This document shows, in pieces, positions 1-5,630 of a DNA stretch of 27,662 nt (its first letter is position 1; each line of letters begins with the position of its first letter). The DNA lies in contig JBOHRE010000042.1 in the NCBI GenBank assembly GCA_050732635.1, forward strand, positions 1 to 27,662, in the 5' to 3' direction. Origin of the DNA: JBOHRE01 sp050732635. GTDB lineage: Bacteria > Gemmatimonadota > Gemmatimonadetes > Longimicrobiales > RSA9. Both the position numbers and the translations under genes were made by a program. A model generated the notes under the pieces. The model saw only the letters and a list, made by a program, of their open reading frames with translations. It searched no databases and had not been told where the DNA came from.

Positions 1-387
1 CCGCTGGTCCTCGCGCTGCGCGGCGAGCTGGGCGCCGGCAAGTCGGTGCTCGCGCGCGCAGTCGCACGGGGCGCCGGGGTCGCCGGCAGCCTGCCGTCGC
101 CGACGTTCAACCTGGTGTACGTCTACGATGGCGGCGGCGACGTCGCCGTGTATCACCTCGACCTCTACCGTCTCGAGAGTGCGGCCGAGGTCTGGGAGCT
201 AGGTTGGGATGAGCTGGGCGTGGGTCGACAGATCGTGCTGATCGAATGGCCGGAGCGCGCCGAGGCGCTACTGCTGCCCGACCGCTGGGACATCCGTCTG
301 GCGATCCCGGAGCCGGACGCGCGCGTCCGCGACGTCAGCGCGGTGCGTATGGGCAGCGCGCCGCCGATACCGCCGGTCAACGGCTAG
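1..387 (+). CDS. tsaE: TsaE, tRNA t6A biosynthesis ATPase (5' partial)
   Basis: The reading frame is open from base 1, so the N-terminus lies outside the window; an ATG at position 46 falls after the P-loop and cannot be the start. Seen: a Walker A motif GELGAGKS right at the window edge, then SPTFNLVYVY, YHLDLYRL and IEWPERAEALLP, which are the characteristic TsaE blocks. TsaE is the ATPase that drives the TsaB-TsaD complex making threonylcarbamoyl-adenosine at position 37 of ANN-decoding tRNAs. tsaB follows 27 nt downstream, as expected for a t6A operon. The TAG stop (385-387) is formed by a variant unit of the GGGGCT repeat that fills the gap to tsaB. Confidence 0.93.
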   Translation, partial: PLVLALRGELGAGKSVLARAVARGAGVAGSLPSPTFNLVYVYDGGGDVAVYHLDLYRLESAAEVWELGWDELGVGRQIVLIEWPERAEALLLPDRWDIRLAIPEPDARVRDVSAVRMGSAPPIPPVNG

Positions 388-407
388 GGCTGGGGCTGGG
401 GCTGGGG
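382..407 (+). repeat. GGGGCT hexamer repeat, copy 1 (tsaE/tsaB junction)
   Basis: GGCTAG followed by GGGCTG-type units, about four hexamers in all. The first unit carries the TAG stop of tsaE, and the last GGGG (404-407) lies 7 nt before the tsaB ATG, where it could act as a Shine-Dalgarno-like purine tract. Four G-runs separated by CT could fold as a G-quadruplex on the + strand and in the mRNA (inference). Confidence 0.85.
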
Positions 408-414
408 ACAATAC

Positions 415-1143
415 ATGATTGCGACGAGGCCGCTGCTGGGGCTGGATACGTCGACCGCGATCGGCAGTGTCGCGCTCGGCGACGGGCGCCGAGTGCTGGC
501 CGAAGCGGCGATCGGCGTGCAGGCGAAGCACGCGGAGTCGCTGCTGCCGACCGTCGATTTCCTGCTGCGCTCGGCGGCGCTCGCGCCGGGCGACATCGGC
601 GGCGTGGTCGTCGCCGGTGGGCCGGGCTCCTTCACCGGTGTGCGCATCGCGGCCGCCACGGCAAAGGGCCTGGTGCACGCTCTGGGCGTGCCGCTGTTCG
701 CGTACTCGGGGTTGATGGCGCAGGCCGCGGCGTTCGGGGGGTCGGAGCGCATCGTGTGCGCTTTGTTTGACGCGCGTCGCGCCGAGGTCTACGCTGGCGC
801 CTTTCGCTTTCCGGGGCTACGTCGGGTCGAGACCGTGCTGGCGCCGTGCGTGCTGCCGCTTTCCGAGCTGCTCGACCGGATGCACGAAACGGTTTCACTC
901 GAGCGAATGCACGGGGCGAGTGGCGGCCGCGTGGTCTATACCGGCGATGGCGCGCTGCGCCACCGCGACACGATCGAAGCCGTGCAGGGCCTGGTGCCGC
1001 CGGCGCACCTTGCGCTGCCGCGCGCGAGCGCGCTGCTCTGGCTGTCGTCGATCGATCCCGAGGCCGGCCGCGTGCACGACGCGGCCGGCTGGGAGCCGAT
1101 CTATCTGCGCGAGTCCGGCGCCGAGCGCATGAAGCGGGAGTGA
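415..1143 (+). CDS. tsaB: TsaB, tRNA t6A biosynthesis scaffold protein
   Basis: 242 aa, normal length for TsaB. It is an ASKHA-fold pseudo-enzyme that partners TsaD and TsaE in t6A37 formation in the cytoplasm. Seen: N-terminal LGLDTSTAIGSVAL, KHAESLLP near residue 38 and GPGSFTGVR at 69-77, the best-conserved TsaB signatures. The start ATG at 415 is the first after the tsaE stop; no classical Shine-Dalgarno site is present apart from the GGGG of the intervening repeat. rimI begins 2 nt after the stop. The order tsaE-tsaB-rimI is common in bacteria and supports both calls. Confidence 0.95.
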   Translation: MIATRPLLGLDTSTAIGSVALGDGRRVLAEAAIGVQAKHAESLLPTVDFLLRSAALAPGDIGGVVVAGGPGSFTGVRIAAATAKGLVHALGVPLFAYSGLMAQAAAFGGSERIVCALFDARRAEVYAGAFRFPGLRRVETVLAPCVLPLSELLDRMHETVSLERMHGASGGRVVYTGDGALRHRDTIEAVQGLVPPAHLALPRASALLWLSSIDPEAGRVHDAAGWEPIYLRESGAERMKRE

Positions 1144-1145
1144 AG

Positions 1146-1658
1146 ATGGCGCATCGCATGCTCGACCGGCCCCGCCCAGCGCGTGAGGAGAAACCGCCTC
1201 ACGGGCTGACCCTGAGGCCCATGACGGCGGTCGACCTGGATCGCGTGCTCGAGATCGAGCACGCCGCCTTCGCCATGCCGTGGAGTAGCCTGACCTATCG
1301 CAACCTGCTCGCGCGCGCTGAGGCCGAGATCTGGGTGGCCGAGCTGCCCGACGCCGGCATCATCGGCTACACGGCGTTCTGGACCGTGCTGGACGAGAGC
1401 GAACTGGGCAACATCGCGGTCTCGCCGGCCTGGCGTCGCCGCGGTATCGCGCGCCGGCTGATCGAGCATGCGCTGGCCCGCGCCGCTGCACGCGGCGCGG
1501 CCGCCGTCTTCCTCGAGGTGCGCGTGAGCAACCACGCTGCGCTGCAACTCTACGAGGAGCTCGGCTTCGTGCACGTCGGCATGCGCCGGAACTACTATGC
1601 GTATCCGCTGGAGGATGCGCTGGTGATGCGGCGCGAGCTGCGCTCGCGCCGCGGCTAG
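1146..1658 (+). CDS. rimI: RimI-type ribosomal protein S18-alanine N-acetyltransferase
   Basis: 170 aa GNAT acetyltransferase. Seen: the acetyl-CoA binding motif RRRGIA at residues 97-102, ELGNIAVSPAWRRRGIA leading into it, and LEVRVSNHAALQLYEELGF at about 123-141, all typical of RimI. It acetylates the N-terminal alanine of ribosomal protein S18 in E. coli; substrates may be broader elsewhere. ATG 1146 is chosen because GGGAG (1136-1140) lies 5 nt upstream; starting there leaves about 20 extra residues before the GNAT core, and ATG 1158 is a possible alternative. The TAG stop is again part of a GGCTAG repeat unit. Confidence 0.92.
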   Translation: MAHRMLDRPRPAREEKPPHGLTLRPMTAVDLDRVLEIEHAAFAMPWSSLTYRNLLARAEAEIWVAELPDAGIIGYTAFWTVLDESELGNIAVSPAWRRRGIARRLIEHALARAAARGAAAVFLEVRVSNHAALQLYEELGFVHVGMRRNYYAYPLEDALVMRRELRSRRG

Positions 1659-1690
1659 GGCTGGGGCTCGGGCTGGGGCTGGGATTAGGG
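1653..1690 (+). repeat. GGGGCT hexamer repeat, copy 2 (end of rimI)
   Basis: GGCTAGGG followed by several CTGGGG/CTCGGG units and a decayed GATTAGGG end. It overlaps the rimI stop codon. It is in the opposite orientation to copy 3 at 1795-1832, so the two form an imperfect inverted pair around a spacer of about 104 nt. Confidence 0.85.
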
Positions 1691-1705
1691 TCCCCGTGCC
1701 GCGGT

Positions 1706-1792
1706 CAGGCCTGGTCACCTAGTCCCTGGCGCGTGGTCCATGGTCCCGGATGCCTGGTCTCTGATCGCCGGGCGCTGGTCGCTGGTAGGTGG
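1706..1792 (+). repeat. Degenerate CTGGTC/CTGGTA word-rich spacer upstream of hemB
   Basis: The spacer between the inverted GGGGCT copies is filled with variants of CTGGTC, TGGTCC and CTAGTCC at irregular 6-12 nt spacing. No open frame in it looks like a protein and no promoter stands out. It looks like a decayed short-word repeat of a second type; the call rests only on visual repetition. Confidence 0.4.
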
Positions 1793-1794
1793 TT

Positions 1795-1832
1795 CCCCAG
1801 CCCCAGCCCCAGCCCTAGCCCTAGCCTAGCCC
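1795..1832 (-). repeat. GGGGCT hexamer repeat, copy 3, inverted (upstream of hemB)
   Basis: On the + strand it reads as CCCCAG units grading into CCCTAG and CCTAG units, which is the reverse complement of the other copies, including the same GGGCTAG variant. It ends 7 nt before the hemB start codon, so the hemB leader is C-rich rather than G-rich. Confidence 0.85.
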
Positions 1833-1839
1833 AAAAAAA

Positions 1840-2814
1840 ATGTCGCACTTTCCGGTATACAGATCGAGGCGGCTGCGGCGCACCGAGACGCTGCGGCGCA
1901 TGGTGCGCGAGACGGTCGTGACGCCGTCGGATCTGATCCTGCCGCTGTTCGTCGTCCCCGGCGCGGCCGTGCGCCGGCCGGTCGCCTCGCTGCCGGGCGT
2001 GTTTCAGACGTCGGTCGACGAGCTGCTGCGCGACGCGGGCGAGGTGCGCGAGCTCGGCATCCCCGCCGTGATCCTGTTCGGCATCCCCGAGCACAAGGAC
2101 GAAACGGGCAGCGCCGCCTGGGATGATGATGGCGTCGTGCAGCAGGCGGTGCGCGCGCTGAAGCGCGAGCTGCCCGAGCTGGTCGTCATCACCGATGTCT
2201 GTCTGTGCGAGTACACCTCGCACGGCCACTGCGGCGTGGTGCGCGACGGCGACGTCGACAACGACGCCACGCTGGAGCTGCTCGCGAAGGAGGCGCTCAG
2301 CCACGCACGCGCCGGCGCCGACATCGTCGCGCCGAGCGACATGACGGACGGACGAGTCGGCGCGATCCGTGAATCGCTCGACGACGACGGCTACGATCAG
2401 GTCGCGATCCTCGCCTACTCGGCCAAGCAGGCGTCCGCGTTCTACGGTCCCTTCCGCGACGCGGCCGAGAGCGCCCCGCAGTTCGGTGACCGGCGCGGCT
2501 ACCAGATGGATCCGGCGAACGCCGAGGAGGCGCTACGCGAAGCGTGGCTGGACATCGACGAGGGCGCCGACATGATCATGGTCAAGCCTGCACTGCCCTG
2601 TCTCGATCTGATCCACCGGATCAAGGCCGCCACCGGCTACCCCCTCTGCGCCTACCAGGTCTCCGGCGAGTATGCCGCGATCAAGGCCGCCGGCGAGCGC
2701 GGCTGGCTCGATGGCGACCAGGCGATGCACGAGGCCCTGACCGCAATCAGGCGAGCCGGCGCCGACCTGATCATCAGCTACTGGGCTCGCGAGCTGGCGC
2801 GCCGGACGCGCTGA
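1840..2814 (+). CDS. hemB: Porphobilinogen synthase (5-aminolevulinate dehydratase)
   Basis: 324 aa, full length. It condenses two 5-aminolevulinate molecules to porphobilinogen in tetrapyrrole synthesis. Seen: the zinc-ligand motif DVCLCEYTSHGHCG with Cys121, Cys123 and Cys131, which marks a Zn-dependent enzyme; Lys196 in YSAKQASAFYGPFR; and the Schiff-base Lys249 in MIMVKPALPCLD. ATG 1840 directly follows a run of eight A (the last A is the first base of the codon) and has no Shine-Dalgarno sequence. No earlier in-frame start is plausible, since MSHFPVYRSRRLRRT is a normal HemB N-terminus. hemA lies about 2.8 kb downstream, but hemC, hemD and hemL are not in the window. Confidence 0.97.
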   Translation: MSHFPVYRSRRLRRTETLRRMVRETVVTPSDLILPLFVVPGAAVRRPVASLPGVFQTSVDELLRDAGEVRELGIPAVILFGIPEHKDETGSAAWDDDGVVQQAVRALKRELPELVVITDVCLCEYTSHGHCGVVRDGDVDNDATLELLAKEALSHARAGADIVAPSDMTDGRVGAIRESLDDDGYDQVAILAYSAKQASAFYGPFRDAAESAPQFGDRRGYQMDPANAEEALREAWLDIDEGADMIMVKPALPCLDLIHRIKAATGYPLCAYQVSGEYAAIKAAGERGWLDGDQAMHEALTAIRRAGADLIISYWARELARRTR

Positions 2815-2818
2815 CCTC

Positions 2819-2837
2819 GCGGCGGCGAAGCCGCCGC
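2819..2837 (+). terminator. Hairpin just after hemB (possible terminator)
   Basis: A perfect 8-bp stem (GCGGCGGC / GCCGCCGC) with a 3-nt GAA loop begins 5 nt after the hemB stop. No T-run follows, so it may be an RNA end-stabilising hairpin or a weak terminator rather than a classical intrinsic one. Confidence 0.4.
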
Positions 2838-2912
2838 CCCAGGTGCGTGGACCCCTTCCGGACGTTGGACGGTGGACGGGCCGGGAAGCGGGGTCGGGTC
2901 GCGAGATGAACC

Positions 2913-2940
2913 TTGCCCAAAGCAAGGCCGGACCTAATCT
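2913..2940 (+). promoter_or_regulatory. Candidate promoter for ssb-like gene
   Basis: TTGCCC (2913-2918) and TAATCT (2935-2940) are 16 nt apart and resemble sigma-70 -35 and -10 boxes. The -35 overlaps a small inverted repeat (CCTTGC...GCAAGG, 2911-2927). Local sequence is much richer in A/T than the surroundings. The call is from pattern only. Confidence 0.3.
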
Positions 2941-2974
2941 TAGAGAACCAATCTGGCCCCCCGTACACACATCC

Positions 2975-3307
2975 TTGAGTCGTAGCGTCAATCGCGCGCT
3001 GCTGATCGGCAACGTGGGCGCTGCGCCGGAGGTCCGCACGACGGCCTCGGGGCGGCGCGTTGCCACGTTCTCGGTGGCCACCGGCCGGCGGGCACGCGAG
3101 CCGGCGGTCGAGCGCACGGACTGGCACCACGTCGTGGCGTGGGACGAGCTGGCGCGCGAGGTCGAGCGCACCATTGCCCGCGGTGACCGCGTGTGGATCG
3201 AAGGACGGTTGGAGTACCGGAGCTGGACGGACCGAACGGGACGGGAGCGGCACGCGACGGAGGTCGTGGCCGAGGACCTGATCCTGCTCACGGGGGAGGG
3301 GACATGA
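2975..3307 (+). CDS. ssb: Short single-stranded DNA-binding protein (SSB-like OB fold)
   Basis: About 110 aa if started at TTG 2975 (SRSVNRALLIGNVG...), 133 aa from ATG 2906, or longer from GTG 2843. TTG 2975 is preferred because SSB proteins begin with this motif and a candidate promoter sits at 2913-2940, leaving the earlier codons unlikely to be translated. Seen: VNRALLIGNVGAAPEVR, GRRVATFSVAT, WHHVVAWDELAREVERTIARGDRVWIEGRLEYRSW, the standard OB-fold SSB core. It stops after VVAEDLILLTGEGT: the Gly/Pro-rich linker and the acidic DDIPF-type tail that recruits repair proteins are absent. It may be a secondary SSB rather than the main replication SSB. The stop overlaps the next start as ATGA. 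Confidence 0.85.
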   Translation: MSRSVNRALLIGNVGAAPEVRTTASGRRVATFSVATGRRAREPAVERTDWHHVVAWDELAREVERTIARGDRVWIEGRLEYRSWTDRTGRERHATEVVAEDLILLTGEGT

Positions 3308-4650
3308 CGATGTCGGCTGAACAGGTTCTGCGGTTGACGGCGGCGCTCGCCTTGCTGGCGCTGCCCGGATCGTTGGTCGGGCAGACGCCGGTGGAACCGG
3401 TGCCGGACACGGTCGTGGGCGTGCCGGACACGATTCAGGGCGTGCCGGACACGCTGCAGGTCGTGGCGGACACGATCGAGGGCGTACCGGACACGATCCA
3501 GGGCGTGCCTCCGGTGGCGGGTCAGCAGCGGGTGGCGGAGCCGCGCATCCTGCTCGGCTCACCGCTCCCGGAGGGCGCGCGAACGGATCGGCTGCCGGGA
3601 TACCTGGAGCGCGAGCAGGCCGCGCCGGCGGCGCGCGAAGGGGCACAGGGCCAGCACGTGGTGCGGCGTGGCGATACGCTGTGGGACCTCGCCGGCCATT
3701 ACCTGCGCGACCCGTTCGAGTGGCCGCGGATCTTCGAGGTGAACCGGGACGTGGTCGAGGATCCGCACTGGATCTTCCCGAACGAGCGACTAATCATCCC
3801 GGGTTTGCTCGCGGCAGACGCGGCGCCGGCGGATGCAGTGGCGGTGGGCGTGCTGGCGGCGGGGCCGCTGGTGCGCACGCGCTTCCATCCATCGATGCAG
3901 GCCCGCGCGGGGTTCCAGTTCGCGCTCGAGGACGTGAGCTTCCTGCCGCCGGTGACGCCGCACGAATACTACGCGGCGCCGTGGCTGCAGGAGCCGCGGA
4001 CGCTGCAGCCGGTGGGCGAGTTCCTGCGCGCGCTGGACCCGGGCACGGCGACGGCGGCGAGCGCATCACCGAAGCCCGTGCATCCGCGCGACCTGATCTA
4101 CCTACGATACACCGGCGCGTACCGGCCGAGCGTGGGCGAGGAGCTGCTGATCGTGCGGCAGGTGGGCGATCGGCTCGGCGATTACGGCCGCGTGACGGAG
4201 CCGCGCGCCCTGATCGAGGTCGTGTCGCTGCAGCAGGACGTCTTCACGGCGCTGGTGCGGTTGCAGTTCAACCGTGTCGCGCCGGGGGACCTTGCGCTGC
4301 CGGCGGGCGAGGCACCGACGTTCACGGGCGAGCCGGCGCAGGAGGTCGAGGGTGGGCCGCGCGGCCTGATCTTGACGTTCCTGACCGAGCAGCCGCTGTA
4401 CTCGGTGTCCGACATCGGGTTCGTCGATCTGGGCAGAGACGCCGGTGTCGGCGTCGGCGATGAGCTGGTCGTCTACCTTCCGGAGCGCACGGCCGAGACG
4501 GAAGAGGAGGAGACGTTGCCGTCCGAGCCGATCGCACGCATGCAGGTGGTGCGGGTCACGGACCGCACTGCGACGACGCTGGTCACCAACGTCGCGGCGG
4601 CGTCGCTCCGCGCGGGTCTGCCGGTGCGCGTGTACAAACGGATACCGTAA
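3304..4650 (+). CDS. Secreted LysM-domain protein with VPDT repeats
   Basis: 448 aa. The hydrophobic stretch at residues 10-26 looks like a signal peptide with cleavage near LVGQ. It is followed by five 7-residue repeats (VPDTxxG type, residues 33-67) and a LysM domain at about 118-167 (HVVRRGDTLWDLAGHYLRDPFEWPRIFEVN...IFPNERLIIPG), a peptidoglycan-binding module. The remaining 280 residues are not recognised; they contain beta-rich segments such as PRDLIYLRYTG and VGDELLIV-like turns (GVGVGDELVVYLPE) that resemble repeats seen in other Gemmatimonadota-type LysM proteins (recollection, not checked). ATG 3304 has a strong GGGAGGGG just upstream inside the ssb end. It is likely an envelope protein binding cell wall; its exact role is unknown. 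Confidence 0.85.
   Translation: MTMSAEQVLRLTAALALLALPGSLVGQTPVEPVPDTVVGVPDTIQGVPDTLQVVADTIEGVPDTIQGVPPVAGQQRVAEPRILLGSPLPEGARTDRLPGYLEREQAAPAAREGAQGQHVVRRGDTLWDLAGHYLRDPFEWPRIFEVNRDVVEDPHWIFPNERLIIPGLLAADAAPADAVAVGVLAAGPLVRTRFHPSMQARAGFQFALEDVSFLPPVTPHEYYAAPWLQEPRTLQPVGEFLRALDPGTATAASASPKPVHPRDLIYLRYTGAYRPSVGEELLIVRQVGDRLGDYGRVTEPRALIEVVSLQQDVFTALVRLQFNRVAPGDLALPAGEAPTFTGEPAQEVEGGPRGLILTFLTEQPLYSVSDIGFVDLGRDAGVGVGDELVVYLPERTAETEEEETLPSEPIARMQVVRVTDRTATTLVTNVAAASLRAGLPVRVYKRIP
3400..3504 (+). repeat. Five tandem 21-nt units in LysM protein gene
   Basis: Five in-frame 21-nt copies (GTGCCGGACACG + 9 nt) encode VPDT-x-x-G heptads just after the signal peptide. Copies differ mostly at the last 9 bases; the fourth has VADT. 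This is the pattern left by slippage or unequal exchange in a surface-exposed spacer. Confidence 0.85.
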
Positions 4651-4773
4651 TGGTGCCTCGCAGTCGTGCGCGTTGAGGGCGCGTCGAGGGCGGCGTGCGC
4701 CCGCGTCCGGACGGGAGCCTGATCTTGCTCCGCGGCCGGTGCCGGATTCAATTGAGTCGTGAGTGTCGAATGG

Positions 4774-4793
4774 CGGGCGCCGTGAGGCGCCCG
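4774..4793 (+). promoter_or_regulatory. Hairpin with GTGA tetraloop ahead of hemX-like gene
   Basis: A perfect 8-bp stem CGGGCGCC / GGCGCCCG closes a GTGA loop, a GNRA-type tetraloop in RNA. It lies 8 nt before the GAAAGGG ribosome site of the next gene and has no T-run. It could be a weak terminator after the LysM gene, an mRNA-processing or stability element, or a structure influencing translation of the hemX-like gene. Confidence 0.4.
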
Positions 4794-4810
4794 TCGCGCT
4801 GAAAGGGCCC

Positions 4811-5629
4811 ATGGTCACGCTGCTGCACATCGTTGCGCTCGCGCTCTACCTGGCGGCGGCGGCGCTGTTGCTGCGCTCGCTGCTGCGAGGCAGTGGCGCG
4901 CAGCCGCCGCGAATCGGCACCTACCTGCTGGTGCCGGCACTGGCGGTGCACCTGGCGGGTCTGGTGGTGTACACGGAGGTCTTCCAGGAGCTGCCGCTCG
5001 TCGGGCTCGGCCCGTCGCTGTCCACCTTCGTATTCCTGCTCGGCGGTCTGATCGTGCCCCTGGCCACGGCGCACGCCGAGGCCCGCCCCCTCGCCCTGTT
5101 GCTCAGCCCCTTGGCGGCGGTGCTGCTCGCCGCGGCGCTGGCCATCGGTCTCGCGCCGGCCGGGCCGCCGGTGGCGTTCCGCGGCGCATGGTTCGCCACG
5201 CACGTCCTGCTCGCGCTGCTCGCGTACGCGAGTCTGGCGCTCGCGTGCGCGGCCGGCGTCTGCTACCTGATCCAGTTCCACGAGCTGAAGTCGAAGCACC
5301 TGGGACGCTGGTTCCGCTTCCTGCCCTCGCTCGAAACGCTCGACCGTGTGGGACGCCGCGCGCTCGCGGTCGGGTTCCCGCTGCTGACCGTGGCGATCCT
5401 GCTCGGTTGGGCGTGGGCCGTCCGCTTCGAGTATGCGCTGTGGACGGAGCGGACCAAGCTGCTGTGGGCTGCGACCACCTGGGTCATCTTCCTGCTGGCA
5501 ATCGCGGCGAGGCTGGGAGGCGCGGAGCGCGCCCGGCGTGGCGCGTTGGCCAGCATCGTCGCGTTTCCGGCCGTCGTGGCCGACTACATCGTGCTCCGCC
5601 TGACCGCGGGCGGGAGCGGCTTCTTCTGA
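4811..5629 (+). CDS. HemX/CcsA-like cytochrome c assembly membrane protein
   Basis: 272 aa from ATG 4811, which has GAAAGGG a few bases upstream; a GTG start at 4763 would add 16 polar residues and read through a hairpin, so it is less likely. About eight hydrophobic segments are visible (for example VTLLHIVALALYLAAAALLL, ALAVGFPLLTVAILLGWAWA, LLWAATTWVIFLLAIAA). FATHVLLALLAYASLALACAAGVCYLIQFHELKSK and GWAWA...LWTERTKLLWA match the CcsA/HemX family, although the classical WGxxWxWD heme motif is not intact. It ends 1 nt before hemA. In Bacillus, hemX sits beside hemA and lowers HemA levels; a similar link is inferred here from position only. Confidence 0.82.
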   Translation: MVTLLHIVALALYLAAAALLLRSLLRGSGAQPPRIGTYLLVPALAVHLAGLVVYTEVFQELPLVGLGPSLSTFVFLLGGLIVPLATAHAEARPLALLLSPLAAVLLAAALAIGLAPAGPPVAFRGAWFATHVLLALLAYASLALACAAGVCYLIQFHELKSKHLGRWFRFLPSLETLDRVGRRALAVGFPLLTVAILLGWAWAVRFEYALWTERTKLLWAATTWVIFLLAIAARLGGAERARRGALASIVAFPAVVADYIVLRLTAGGSGFF

Positions 5630-5630
5630 C

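Noticed and set aside
382..407. Short repeats considered as CRISPR
   Set aside because: Units are 6 nt, contiguous and lack spacers of regular size; no cas genes are nearby.
382..1832. GGGCTAGGG-like units considered as telomere-like DNA
   Set aside because: They are short, internal and at gene junctions, with genes continuing on both sides. There is no sign of a replicon end.
1733..1921. 62-codon open frame between rimI and hemB
   Set aside because: It is made of repeat translation (Pro-Ser) and then runs into hemB out of frame, with no ribosome site or family match.
2843..2974. N-terminal extension of the SSB-like protein from GTG 2843
   Set aside because: The extra 44 residues match no SSB, lie over a candidate promoter and hairpin, and are unlike the rest of the protein.
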